Part shown: piece by piece, positions 36,291-45,147 of the stretch
Layout of the letters: every line of letters starts with the position of its first letter
Position numbering within the stretch: the stretch's first letter is position 1
Source: an uncultured Muribaculaceae bacterium
GTDB lineage: Bacteria; Bacteroidota; Bacteroidia; Bacteroidales; Muribaculaceae
Reading direction: 5' to 3'
DNA length: 64,000 bases
Assembly: GCA_910585755.1 (NCBI GenBank)
Contig: CAJUFH010000006.1
Span: 13,318-77,317, forward strand
Notes under the pieces: generated by a model
The model's input: the letters and a program-made list of their open reading frames with translations, nothing else
What the model was told of the DNA's origin: nothing
Databases searched by the model: none
Program-made: the position numbers and the translations under genes

Positions 36291-39200
36291 ATGAAACAAA
36301 CACGGTACCAATACATAACTCTGATATTCGCCCTGCTGCTGTCGCTCCCGGCGGCGCTTGGGCAGCCTTTCTGCCAGACGCGCACCTTCAACGTCAGCGA
36401 CGGGCTCCCATCAAACAGCATATCGAAGGTGGCCCAGGACTCCGACGGCCTCATATGGGTGGCTTCATGGAACGGCCTGAGCTATTTCGACGGCTACGGC
36501 TTCGCCTCGTTCCGCTCCGGCGAGCGCCACGGCTCCCTGACCTCCAGCCGCATCGTAAACATCGCTCCCGACAGCGAGGGGAAGGTGTGGCTCCTGACTT
36601 ATGACCGCAAACCGTACATCTTCGACCCTACCGACAGCCGGTTCGCCTCCCTCGACGAGGTGCTGGCCCTGAAGGCGGGGCGCACCAGCCGCATCCAGGA
36701 GATTTATCCCGCGGGAAATTACATGTGGCTTGTCGCCGACGGCCCCGCCCCGACGACCCGTGTCAGAGTCTCGATGCCGGTAGACACCGCCTCGGTGGAG
36801 GTCTACGGCCGCGACAAGCTCCGCGGGGCCGCGACGCGCGTGACAAAGGTGCTTCTCGACTCGTTAGGCAACGAATGGGTGTTCACCGACGCGGGGGTGC
36901 AGCTCTATGGCGCTCCTGTGGCGTGCGAGGGGAGCTTCCTCGACCCGGCGACCACCGGTGGCGCGACATATTTCGCCACTTCCGACGGTAGGTTCTACTC
37001 TTTCAAAAAGGGGGATACCGCCCTGTCGCCGGTCGCTCTCCCCGAAGGCCTCGACTTCCGCCGGGTAGAGGCGCTCAAAACCCTCGACTCCAACAACCTG
37101 ATCGCGGCTGTCCCCGGAGGGCTCGCGGTCTATGACCTCCGCAACCGCTCCTGGCGGCACGTCGCGGCCGGAAGCCCCGCCGACAACGTGGCCTCGGTCT
37201 TCGTCGACTCGCGCCACCGCGCATGGGCTCTGACGGAAGCCGGAAACGTGTGGCTCACAAATCCGGCTGTCACGTCAGCCTCCCGCGTTGAGACCGGTCC
37301 GGGGGCTCCCGACGCGTCGGTCAGCAGCGTGCCCCTCTGGGTCGAAGACCGCTTCGGCACGATATGGCTCGCTCCGAAAGGGGGCCGCTTCGGCTACTTT
37401 GACGAGGTTTCAGGCAAAATCAACCCGCAGGAATTTCAACTCCCCCATCTGAAATACACCTCCATTCCCGAAATCGACCGCTTCTTCGTTGACCGCCAGC
37501 ATAATCTGTGGATCGGCACTACCCACGACCTGACTCTCGTGAACTTCAACCACCATATGGTGAAGACCACCCCCCTGGTGCTCAACCAGGAAGTAAGGGC
37601 GCTCCTCCCCTGCGCCAGCGGAAAGTTCCTGGCCGGGTCGCGCAACGGGGTCCTCGGGCGTTTCACCGCCGACGGCGCTCCCGACGGTTACCTCGGCAAG
37701 CGGGAGAACCCCGACGGCACAGGGCGCGTGTTCGAGACCTCGACCCCGGTACGCTTCTCCGACCATATCTACGCCATGTACGAGGATGCCGACAAGGACA
37801 TATGGGTCGGCACGAAGGGTGACGGCCTCTACCTCATACGTCCCGACGGTAGCTTCACACATTTCAGGGCCGGCAAGCCTGATTCCTACGCAATACCGAC
37901 GGATACAATCTACGACATCCGCCAGGACAGCAGGGGGAACATATGGATCGGGTCGTTTGGCGGAGGACTTCTCAAAGCCGAGAAACTTCCCGGCGGCGAT
38001 GCCCGCTTCATACACGCCGGAAACGCGATGAAGAACTACCCCCTCACGAAGTTCCCCCGCGTGCGCCGAATCACCTCCGACGGGAAGGGGACCATAATCC
38101 TCTCGACCCATAACGGCCTGATTACCTTCTCGAACGATTTCAAAACTCCCCGCGACATAAAGTTCCATACGACAGTGCATGTCCAGGGCGACCCCTCTTC
38201 GCTGCAGACCGACGACGTGCTGCAGGCGCTCGTGACAGCCAACGGCGACATCTATGTCGCGACCATGGCGGGGGCGCTGCAGATGGTCGATTCCGACAAT
38301 CTTCTGCAGGGGCAGCTCAAATTCAAGTCGGGCGGAGGGCCGCGCGACCATCTTTTCTTCCTGCAGAACTCCACCGTCGGGGGAAACATCCTCTCGATGG
38401 TCGAGGACACGAGCCGCAATATATATATTGTGCGCGAGACGAGCATCCTGGTGTACTCCCCGGCGACAAACACCCTGGCCGTCTACGGCCGCAACAACAT
38501 TGGCGGGAGCATCGACTTCACCGAGGCAGCCCCGGTGTTCTCCCCGGAGAGCGGCAAGCTCCTATTCGGGGCGATGGGGGGAGTCGTGTACCTCGACCCG
38601 GAGGAGATGGTCGGAAGCACCCATACCCCCAAGATTGTCTTTACCGGCATCCAGTTCCAGGGTGAGCCGGAAAAGAAGCAGATTCTGAACCCTGAAATGC
38701 TTGAAGTGCAGGGGGGCAAGCGCAACTTCGCGATCAGTTTCGCCGCGCTGGATTACAGCGACAACACCAACATACAGTATGCCTACAAGCTGGCCGACGA
38801 TCCCGACTGGACGTATCTCGGGACAGCGCATACGGCCCACTTCAACCACCTCGCGCCCGGCGACCACACCCTCCTGGTGAAAAGTACCGACGGTAACGGC
38901 GTCTGGCTCGACAACCAGCGGGAAATCCTGATCCGGGTCCACCCCGATTTCTGGGAGTCGAACTGGGCGAAGGTGATATATGTAGTCGTATTCCTGCTTG
39001 TGGCGTGGCTCGTGGCATATTTATTCACTCTCAACCGCAAAAGCGCCATAACCAACATGCTACGCAAGAAGGAGAAGAAGTTCTTCATCGACGCCTCCCA
39101 CCGGCTGCGCACTCCTCTGACCCTCATCGGGGGGCCGGTCGCAGAAGTGCTTGAGAGCGAGCCCCTTTCCGACCGCGCCCGCGGCTACCTGGAGAAAGTC

Positions 39201-40352
39201 CACCGCAATTCCCAGGAGATGCTGAAAATGGTTAACGGCATCCTTACCAACGCGTCGGACCACAACTACATAACCGACGACAAGATTCCCGAAACGACGG
39301 TCGCCGCAGCCACGGTGCCTGCCGAGGCCTCAGGCGCGGCTCCCTCCCAGGCAGAGTCAGCCGTCGAAGCCTCTCCGGCCGAAGCCCCGGCTCCGAAGAG
39401 CGGGGGAGGAAAGGTAAGGATTCTCGTGGTCGAGGACAACGACGACCTGCGCTCCTTCCTTTGCGACATCCTCGCCGTGCAGTACGACGTCATTTCGGCT
39501 CCCAACGGAGCCGTGGGCCTGGAAAAGGCCGAGAAGGAGCAGCCCGATTTCATAATCACCGACGTCACGATGCCAGAAATGGACGGCCTGACGATGGTGC
39601 AGAAAATCAAGCAGAACAAGAAGTTGAGCCACATACCCATCATCGTCCTTTCCGCCCGCGCCTCCGTAGAGGACCGCGTGCGCGGCCTTAACGAGGGGAT
39701 AGACGACTATATAACCAAGCCTTTCAGCGCGACGTATCTCCGCCAGCGTATCTCCTCCATCCGCGCCCAGCGCAAGATTCTGCAGCAGAATTTCTTCGAG
39801 CAGATCGGGCAGAATTTCAGCGCCGCCGCCCAGGAGGCCGAGCCGGGACTTCTCTCGGCTTCCGGGGTTCCCGAGGCCGACGGCTCGGCGCCTGAGGCGC
39901 CGACCGAAGGAGCGGACAAGCCTGCTCCTTCGGAGGATGTTGATAATAAGGATGCTACCGGCAGGGAGTGGAAGCTCGAGTCGCCGCAGATCGCCGATGC
40001 CGACCAGGAGATGATGGAGAAGCTCCTCCGCTTCATGGAGGAGCATATCGCCGACGAAGACCTCAAAATCGAGGAGCTGGCCGAGGCGGTCCATATGGGG
40101 CGCACCGTGTTCTACGGCAAAATCAAGGCCCTCGTCGGAATGTCCCCCTCCGACTTCCTGCGCCGCCTGCGCATGCAGCGCGCCGAGGAGCTGATTGCCC
40201 GAAGCAAGATGAACTTCTCGCAAATAGCCTTCCGCATCGGATTCTCAGATCCGAAATACTTTACGAAATGCTTCAAGAAGGAGACCGGCATGACCCCGTC
40301 GGAGTACCGCCAGCAGGCCCTTCGCCAGCAGCAGGAGGATTCGGAAGCCTGA
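36291..40352 (+). CDS. Hybrid two-component regulator (HTCS) lacking the HATPase domain
   Basis: A 1353-residue one-protein signalling system. Signal peptide (about 1-24), periplasmic two-component propeller repeats (about 30-790; e.g. DSDGLIWVASWNGLSYFDG), Y_Y_Y domain (about 811-890), one membrane helix (about 894-914), HisKA with phospho-acceptor His937 (DASHRLRTPLTLI), then a Pro/Ala/Glu-rich linker (about 1000-1038), receiver domain with Asp1091 (IITDVTMPEMDG) and Lys in ITKPFS, and an AraC-type helix-turn-helix (about 1235-1340; MSPSDFLRRLRMQRAEELI). The roughly 200-residue HATPase domain with N and G boxes normally between HisKA and receiver is absent, with the reading frame intact. 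It should bind a pectin oligosaccharide and control the divergent operon, but cannot autophosphorylate in the usual way. Confidence 0.92.
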   Translation: MKQTRYQYITLIFALLLSLPAALGQPFCQTRTFNVSDGLPSNSISKVAQDSDGLIWVASWNGLSYFDGYGFASFRSGERHGSLTSSRIVNIAPDSEGKVWLLTYDRKPYIFDPTDSRFASLDEVLALKAGRTSRIQEIYPAGNYMWLVADGPAPTTRVRVSMPVDTASVEVYGRDKLRGAATRVTKVLLDSLGNEWVFTDAGVQLYGAPVACEGSFLDPATTGGATYFATSDGRFYSFKKGDTALSPVALPEGLDFRRVEALKTLDSNNLIAAVPGGLAVYDLRNRSWRHVAAGSPADNVASVFVDSRHRAWALTEAGNVWLTNPAVTSASRVETGPGAPDASVSSVPLWVEDRFGTIWLAPKGGRFGYFDEVSGKINPQEFQLPHLKYTSIPEIDRFFVDRQHNLWIGTTHDLTLVNFNHHMVKTTPLVLNQEVRALLPCASGKFLAGSRNGVLGRFTADGAPDGYLGKRENPDGTGRVFETSTPVRFSDHIYAMYEDADKDIWVGTKGDGLYLIRPDGSFTHFRAGKPDSYAIPTDTIYDIRQDSRGNIWIGSFGGGLLKAEKLPGGDARFIHAGNAMKNYPLTKFPRVRRITSDGKGTIILSTHNGLITFSNDFKTPRDIKFHTTVHVQGDPSSLQTDDVLQALVTANGDIYVATMAGALQMVDSDNLLQGQLKFKSGGGPRDHLFFLQNSTVGGNILSMVEDTSRNIYIVRETSILVYSPATNTLAVYGRNNIGGSIDFTEAAPVFSPESGKLLFGAMGGVVYLDPEEMVGSTHTPKIVFTGIQFQGEPEKKQILNPEMLEVQGGKRNFAISFAALDYSDNTNIQYAYKLADDPDWTYLGTAHTAHFNHLAPGDHTLLVKSTDGNGVWLDNQREILIRVHPDFWESNWAKVIYVVVFLLVAWLVAYLFTLNRKSAITNMLRKKEKKFFIDASHRLRTPLTLIGGPVAEVLESEPLSDRARGYLEKVHRNSQEMLKMVNGILTNASDHNYITDDKIPETTVAAATVPAEASGAAPSQAESAVEASPAEAPAPKSGGGKVRILVVEDNDDLRSFLCDILAVQYDVISAPNGAVGLEKAEKEQPDFIITDVTMPEMDGLTMVQKIKQNKKLSHIPIIVLSARASVEDRVRGLNEGIDDYITKPFSATYLRQRISSIRAQRKILQQNFFEQIGQNFSAAAQEAEPGLLSASGVPEADGSAPEAPTEGADKPAPSEDVDNKDATGREWKLESPQIADADQEMMEKLLRFMEEHIADEDLKIEELAEAVHMGRTVFYGKIKALVGMSPSDFLRRLRMQRAEELIARSKMNFSQIAFRIGFSDPKYFTKCFKKETGMTPSEYRQQALRQQQEDSEA

Positions 40353-40377
40353 CCCGCCGAGGCCGGCAAGCAACTTT

Positions 40378-40414
40378 AAAACACCGCTCCGGGAGCCTCG
40401 GGGTGGTGTTTTTT
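40378..40414 (+). terminator. Rho-independent terminator after the hybrid regulator
   Basis: AAAACACC (40378-40385) pairs with GGTGTTTT (40405-40412), extended inward by about six pairs with wobbles, 7-nt loop, and a run of six T's overlapping the right arm. It lies 26 bp after the stop at 40352. Confidence 0.85.
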
Positions 40415-40545
40415 AGCGCAAAATGGGGGAATTTCTCGCGGTATAATATATAGTGGTGTTTTTTGTGCTTGAATTAGTGCCTGCGTTTTGCGCCTTTTGA
40501 GTAATTTTACGATATAAATCTATCTAACCTAACCAAACACAAACC

Positions 40546-41958
40546 ATGAAGCAATTCAACGACGCCAATTTCCTGCTGCAGACCCCTGCTGCCGAGCGTC
40601 TTTACCACGACTACGCCGAAGGACTCCCCATCATCGACTATCACTGCCACCTGATTCCCGAATATGTCGCTTCAGACCACAAGTTCGAGAACCTCTCGAA
40701 AATCTGGCTCGAAGGGGACCATTACAAGTGGCGCGCCATGCGCACAAACGGCGTTGACGAACGCTTCTGCACCGGAAAGGACACCACCGACTGGGAGAAG
40801 TTCGAGAAATGGGCCGAGACTGTGCCCTATACGATGCGTAACCCGCTCTACCACTGGACCCACCTGGAGCTGAAAACCGCTTTCGGCGTCGACAAGCTCC
40901 TCAACCCCTCCACCGCGAAGGAGATATACGACCACTGCACCGCGATGCTCCAGACCCCCGAGCGTACCGCCCGCGGCCTGATGAAGCACTACAACGTCGA
41001 GGTTGTCTGCACTACCGACGACCCCGTTGACTCCCTCGAGCACCACCTGAAGGTGAAGGAGGACGGCTTCCAGGTCAAGATGCTCCCGACCTGGCGCCCC
41101 GACAAGGCGATGGCCGTCGAGGTCCCCGCCGACTTCAAGGCATACGTTGACCGCCTGGCAGAGGTTTCCGGCATCAAAATCAGCAAATTCGCCGACCTCA
41201 TCGCCGCCCTCCAGAAGCGCCACGACTTCTTCGCCGAAGTCGGCTGCCGCCTGAGCGACCACGGCATCGAGGAGTTCTACGCCGAGGATTATACCCCCGC
41301 CGAAATCGAGGCTATCTTCGACAAGGTTTATGGCGGACAGGAGCTTACCCCTGCGGAAATCGCCAAGTTCAAGACCGCGATGATGGTCGAGTTCGCCGTA
41401 ATGGACCACGACTCGGGCTGGACCCAGCAGTTCCACTACGGCGCGATCCGCAACAACAATTCCCGCATGATGAAGCAGCTCGGCCCCGATACCGGCTTCG
41501 ACTCCATCGGCGACTTCACCGTTGCAAAGAAGATGTCGAAATTCCTCGACATGCTCGCTTCCCGCGACAAGCTCGGAAAGACTATCATCTACAACCTCAA
41601 CCCCCGCGACAACGAGCTGGTGGCCACAATGCTCGGTAACTTCCAGGACGGACGCTATGGCGCCGGCAAGATCCAGTTCGGCTCCGGATGGTGGTTCCTC
41701 GACCAGAAGGACGGCATGGAGAAGCAGATGACCGCCCTCTCTAACCTCGGCCTCCTCAGCCGCTTCGTCGGGATGCTTACCGACTCGCGCTCCTTCCTGA
41801 GCTATCCGCGTCACGAATATTTCCGCCGCACCCTCTGCAACCTCCTCGGCAACGACATAGAGCAGGGCCTTCTCCCCGCCTCCGAGATGGACTTCATCGG
41901 CAAGGAGATTGTCGCGAAGGTTTGCTACGGCAACGCCAAGGAATATTTCAAATTCTGA
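40546..41958 (+). CDS. uxaC: Uronate isomerase (glucuronate/galacturonate isomerase)
   Basis: A 470-residue cytosolic UxaC that interconverts D-galacturonate and D-tagaturonate (and D-glucuronate and D-fructuronate), the first step of intracellular uronate catabolism. Family marks: the metal-binding motif DYHCHL (His33, His35) of the amidohydrolase fold, WRAMRTNGV, NPLYHWTHLEL, VVCTTDDPVDSLEHH, and near the end LTDSRSFLSYPRHEYFRR. Length matches the family. It is followed by a transporter, UxaB and UxaA in the order of use. The upstream gap (40415-40545) has a TAATTTTA at 40502-40509, one base off the -7 consensus, with no well-spaced -33 box. Confidence 0.96.
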   Translation: MKQFNDANFLLQTPAAERLYHDYAEGLPIIDYHCHLIPEYVASDHKFENLSKIWLEGDHYKWRAMRTNGVDERFCTGKDTTDWEKFEKWAETVPYTMRNPLYHWTHLELKTAFGVDKLLNPSTAKEIYDHCTAMLQTPERTARGLMKHYNVEVVCTTDDPVDSLEHHLKVKEDGFQVKMLPTWRPDKAMAVEVPADFKAYVDRLAEVSGIKISKFADLIAALQKRHDFFAEVGCRLSDHGIEEFYAEDYTPAEIEAIFDKVYGGQELTPAEIAKFKTAMMVEFAVMDHDSGWTQQFHYGAIRNNNSRMMKQLGPDTGFDSIGDFTVAKKMSKFLDMLASRDKLGKTIIYNLNPRDNELVATMLGNFQDGRYGAGKIQFGSGWWFLDQKDGMEKQMTALSNLGLLSRFVGMLTDSRSFLSYPRHEYFRRTLCNLLGNDIEQGLLPASEMDFIGKEIVAKVCYGNAKEYFKF

Positions 41959-41983
41959 GTCAACTTTCGCAGGCTCAAGTTGA

Positions 41984-42117
41984 AGTGAAAAAAGTGAAAG
42001 GTGAAAAGTGAAAAGTGAATGGTGAAAAGTGAATGGTGAAACTCAGGCCTCGCCTGAGTGAAGATATCAGTTAATCAAGTATCTTCTTCACCTTTCACCC
42101 TTTACCCTTCACCATTA
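41984..42117. repeat. GTGAAAA-rich intergenic element with nested hairpins
   Basis: Between uxaC and the transporter gene lie tandem degenerate GTGAAAA/GTGAATG units (about 41984-42040). Next comes a perfect hairpin ACTCAGGC-CTC-GCCTGAGT (42041-42059), a second small hairpin (AAGATA 42061-42066 with TATCTT 42080-42085), and then the inverted counterpart of the units (42086-42117, TTCACC repeats). The whole can fold as one long imperfect stem. A related element is at 60756-60833. Confidence 0.6.
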
Positions 42118-42150
42118 TAATACCGACAATCTTATACCAATCATTGACTT

Positions 42151-43659
42151 ATGGCTATTTCAACCGCGGCGCGGCCTGATACCGCCCAACGGATGAGTAA
42201 TTTCCGCTGGACAATCTGCGCGCTCCTATTCCTCGCGACGACGGTCAACTACATGGACCGCCAGGTGCTTTCCCTTACTTGGAAGGAGTTCATCTCCCCT
42301 GAGTTCCACTGGACCGACGCCAACTACGGCCTCATCACAGCCGTGTTCTCTATCGTCTACGCTGTCGCAAACCTCTTCGCCGGCCGTTTCATCGACTGGA
42401 TGGGCACCAAGAAGGGCTACCTCTGGGCCATCGGCGTATGGTCGGGCGGCGCGTGCCTCCACGCCCTTTGCGGCGTCGGCACCGAGGCGTGGCTCGGACT
42501 GAACGATGCCGCCGGCCTGGTGAAGGCCACCGGCGACATCGCCGTTACGATCGCTACCGTTTCGGTTTACTTCTTCCTGGTGGCCCGCACGATCCTGGCG
42601 CTCGGCGAGGCCGGTAACTTCCCCGCCGCCATCAAGGTGACCGCCGAATACTTCCCCAAGCGCGACCGCGCCTACGCTACCTCGATTTTCAACGCCGGCT
42701 CCGCTGTCGGCGCCCTGATTGCTCCGTTCTCGATCGGCCCGCTCGCGAAGTATTTCCAGAGCATCGGCTGGGGTAACGGCTGGGAAATGGCGTTCATCAT
42801 TATCGGCGCCCTCGGTTTCGTCTGGATGGGCTTCTGGATGGTGCTCTACAAGAAACCCGCCGAGAATCCCCGAGTGAACGCCGCCGAACTCGCTTACATC
42901 GAACAGGACGACGACGCTCCCGACGAAACCGCGAAGCAGAAAGCCGAGGATGAGGACAGCAAGGCTGCTACCATCCCCTTCTTCAAGTGTTTCATGTACC
43001 CGCAGACCTGGGCCGTGTTCTTCGGCAAGTTCCTTACCGACGGCGTTTGGTGGTTCTTCCTTTTCTGGACCCCGGCCTACATTACCGACGTGTTCAAGCT
43101 GTCGACCTCCCATGGAGAGGGCATGCTGATGATTTTCGTACTCTATCTGATTACGATGCTTTCGATTTACGGCGGCAAGCTCCCGACTATCTTCATTGAC
43201 CGCGCGGCCCGTCGCGGCGTGACGGTCAACGCATACTCCGCCCGCATGAAGGCCATGCTTATCTTCGCCGTGTTCCCCCTGCTGGCCCTGGCCGCGCAGC
43301 CCCTCAGCTCCGTATCCCCCTGGATGCCGATTATCATTATCGGTATCGCCGGAGCCGCCCACCAGTCCTGGAGCGCCAACATCTACTCCGTTGTGGGCGA
43401 TATGTTCCCCAAGAGCACGATCGCTACCATCATCGGTATCGGCGGCATGGCCGGCGGTATCGGCTCGTTCCTGATTAACTATTTCTCCGGCATCCTCTTT
43501 GACTATGCCGCGCAGAGCAATATGGCGTTCATGAGCTTCGAAGGGAAGCCCGCGGGCTACTTCGTGGTGTTCTGCATATGCGGCGTGGCCTACCTCGTCG
43601 GCTGGGCTATAATGAAGCTCCTCGTGCCGAAGTACAAGGTTATCGAATACAAAGGTTAA
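42151..43659 (+). CDS. MFS hexuronate transporter (ExuT-like)
   Basis: A 502-residue inner-membrane transporter of the major facilitator superfamily, anion:cation symporter type. The N-terminus FRWTICALLFLATTVNYMDR followed by LTWKEF is characteristic of hexuronate transporters, and about 12 hydrophobic segments are visible with a cytoplasmic charged loop (about 250-275, QDDDAPDETAKQKAEDED). The GRFIDWMGTKKGY loop is the MFS signature after helix 2. Position between uxaC and uxaB supports galacturonate (or glucuronate) uptake from the periplasm. It starts about 190 bp after uxaC and is 20 bp from uxaB. Confidence 0.92.
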   Translation: MAISTAARPDTAQRMSNFRWTICALLFLATTVNYMDRQVLSLTWKEFISPEFHWTDANYGLITAVFSIVYAVANLFAGRFIDWMGTKKGYLWAIGVWSGGACLHALCGVGTEAWLGLNDAAGLVKATGDIAVTIATVSVYFFLVARTILALGEAGNFPAAIKVTAEYFPKRDRAYATSIFNAGSAVGALIAPFSIGPLAKYFQSIGWGNGWEMAFIIIGALGFVWMGFWMVLYKKPAENPRVNAAELAYIEQDDDAPDETAKQKAEDEDSKAATIPFFKCFMYPQTWAVFFGKFLTDGVWWFFLFWTPAYITDVFKLSTSHGEGMLMIFVLYLITMLSIYGGKLPTIFIDRAARRGVTVNAYSARMKAMLIFAVFPLLALAAQPLSSVSPWMPIIIIGIAGAAHQSWSANIYSVVGDMFPKSTIATIIGIGGMAGGIGSFLINYFSGILFDYAAQSNMAFMSFEGKPAGYFVVFCICGVAYLVGWAIMKLLVPKYKVIEYKG

Positions 43660-43679
43660 ACTCTTAAATCATCAATACA

Positions 43680-45134
43680 ATGGCTATCAAAGCTCTGAAT
43701 CATAAGAACGTTCCCGTAGCGGAGCGTCCCGTAAAAGTCCTCCAGTTCGGTGAGGGAAACTTCCTCCGCGCCTTCGTTGACTGGCAGCTCGACATCGCCA
43801 ACGAAAAGGGGGTGATTAACACTAACGTCGCCCTGCTGACCCCGCTGTTCAGCCAGAGCAAGGTAATCGACATCCTCAAGGAGCAGGACGGCCTTTACCA
43901 CGTTGTCCTCGAAGGTATCGAGGACGGCCAGCCCAAGCGCGAAATCCGTCTGGTGAAGTCGGTCGCCGACGCTTTTACTCCAGCCAACGAGTATGACAAG
44001 TACGTAGGCTACATCACCTCCCCCGACCTCCGCTTCATCGTTTCCAACACTACCGAGGCCGGCATCCGCTACGAGGAAGGGGTTGACGTACTCTCCGACA
44101 TGCCCTCCTCGTTCCCCGGCAAGGTGACGAACCTGCTCTACCGCCGCTGGAAGCACTTCAACGGCGACCCCTCCAAGGGCCTGGTGTTCATCTGCTGCGA
44201 GCTGATCGAGGATAACGGCACCACTCTCCGCAAGTATGTCCTGCGCCATGCCGAGGAGGCCGGGCTGGAGCCGGAGTTCATCCAGTGGGTGAAGGATTCC
44301 TGCTTCTTCTGCGACACTCTCGTCGACCGCATCGTGCCGGGTTTCCCCCGCGACACCATCAACGAAATCAAGGAGGAAATCGGCTTCGACGACAATGTTG
44401 TTGTCAAGGGCGAGCTTTACCACCTCTGGGCTGTCGGCGGCGAAGGCTATAAGGTTGTCGCCGAGGAGCTTCCTCTTGACAAGGCCGGGCTCCACGTCCT
44501 CTTCATGCCCTCCATCAAGTCGTTCCGCGACAAGAAGGTGCGCATCCTCAACGGCTCCCATACCGGCATGGTGCCCGTCGCTCTCCAGCTTGGCTGCGAG
44601 ACTGTCATGGACGCTTTCAACAACCCGGCTGTCAACAAGTTTGTCAACACGATGGTTGCCCGCGAGGTTCTTCCGATGATTGACGAGGACCCCGAAGAGC
44701 TCCGCAAGTTCGCCGACGGCATCCTGGAGCGCTTCTACAACCCCTACATCAAGCACATGCTCAGCTCCATCGCCCTGAACTCCCTCTCGAAATGGGAGGC
44801 CCGCAACTGGAGCACCGTCAAGGACACCTACGCCAAGAAGGGTGAGCTGGCCGAGTTCGAGCTGTTTACCTTCGCGGCGCTGCTGTCGCTCTACGGCCCC
44901 GGCACCGACTTCGTGCCCCAGGACACCGCTTCGCATGTCGAGCTGATCAACAACGTATGGGACGATAACGACTACGCCGCTACCGTCGCAAAGATTGTCG
45001 ACAGCCCCATCTTCGTCGAGCGCTTCGAGCAGACCGTCCCCGGCTTCACCGCCAAGGTAGCGGAATACCTCGGCGCGATCCGCCGCGACGGTATGGAGAA
45101 GGCCCTCAACGATTTCCTCGCAGCCCACGAATAA
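43680..45134 (+). CDS. uxaB: Tagaturonate reductase (altronate oxidoreductase)
   Basis: A 484-residue member of the mannitol dehydrogenase family that reduces D-tagaturonate to D-altronate with NADH. Evidence: N-terminal Rossmann start 'VKVLQFGEGNFLRAFVDWQL' and the family active-site segment KKVRILNGSHTGMVP (about residues 284-298, containing the conserved Lys-Asn-His pattern). The C-terminal helical domain includes EVLPMIDEDPEELRKFADG. It starts 20 bp after the transporter gene and ends 13 bp before uxaA, so the three are co-transcribed. The order uxaC, transporter, uxaB, uxaA mirrors the pathway. Confidence 0.95.
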   Translation: MAIKALNHKNVPVAERPVKVLQFGEGNFLRAFVDWQLDIANEKGVINTNVALLTPLFSQSKVIDILKEQDGLYHVVLEGIEDGQPKREIRLVKSVADAFTPANEYDKYVGYITSPDLRFIVSNTTEAGIRYEEGVDVLSDMPSSFPGKVTNLLYRRWKHFNGDPSKGLVFICCELIEDNGTTLRKYVLRHAEEAGLEPEFIQWVKDSCFFCDTLVDRIVPGFPRDTINEIKEEIGFDDNVVVKGELYHLWAVGGEGYKVVAEELPLDKAGLHVLFMPSIKSFRDKKVRILNGSHTGMVPVALQLGCETVMDAFNNPAVNKFVNTMVAREVLPMIDEDPEELRKFADGILERFYNPYIKHMLSSIALNSLSKWEARNWSTVKDTYAKKGELAEFELFTFAALLSLYGPGTDFVPQDTASHVELINNVWDDNDYAATVAKIVDSPIFVERFEQTVPGFTAKVAEYLGAIRRDGMEKALNDFLAAHE

Positions 45135-45147
45135 CAAGCCGCCGAGA

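Noticed and set aside
41984..42117. CRISPR-like repeat array
   Set aside because: The GTGAAAA units are only 7-8 bp, degenerate and contiguous, without spacers or nearby cas genes.
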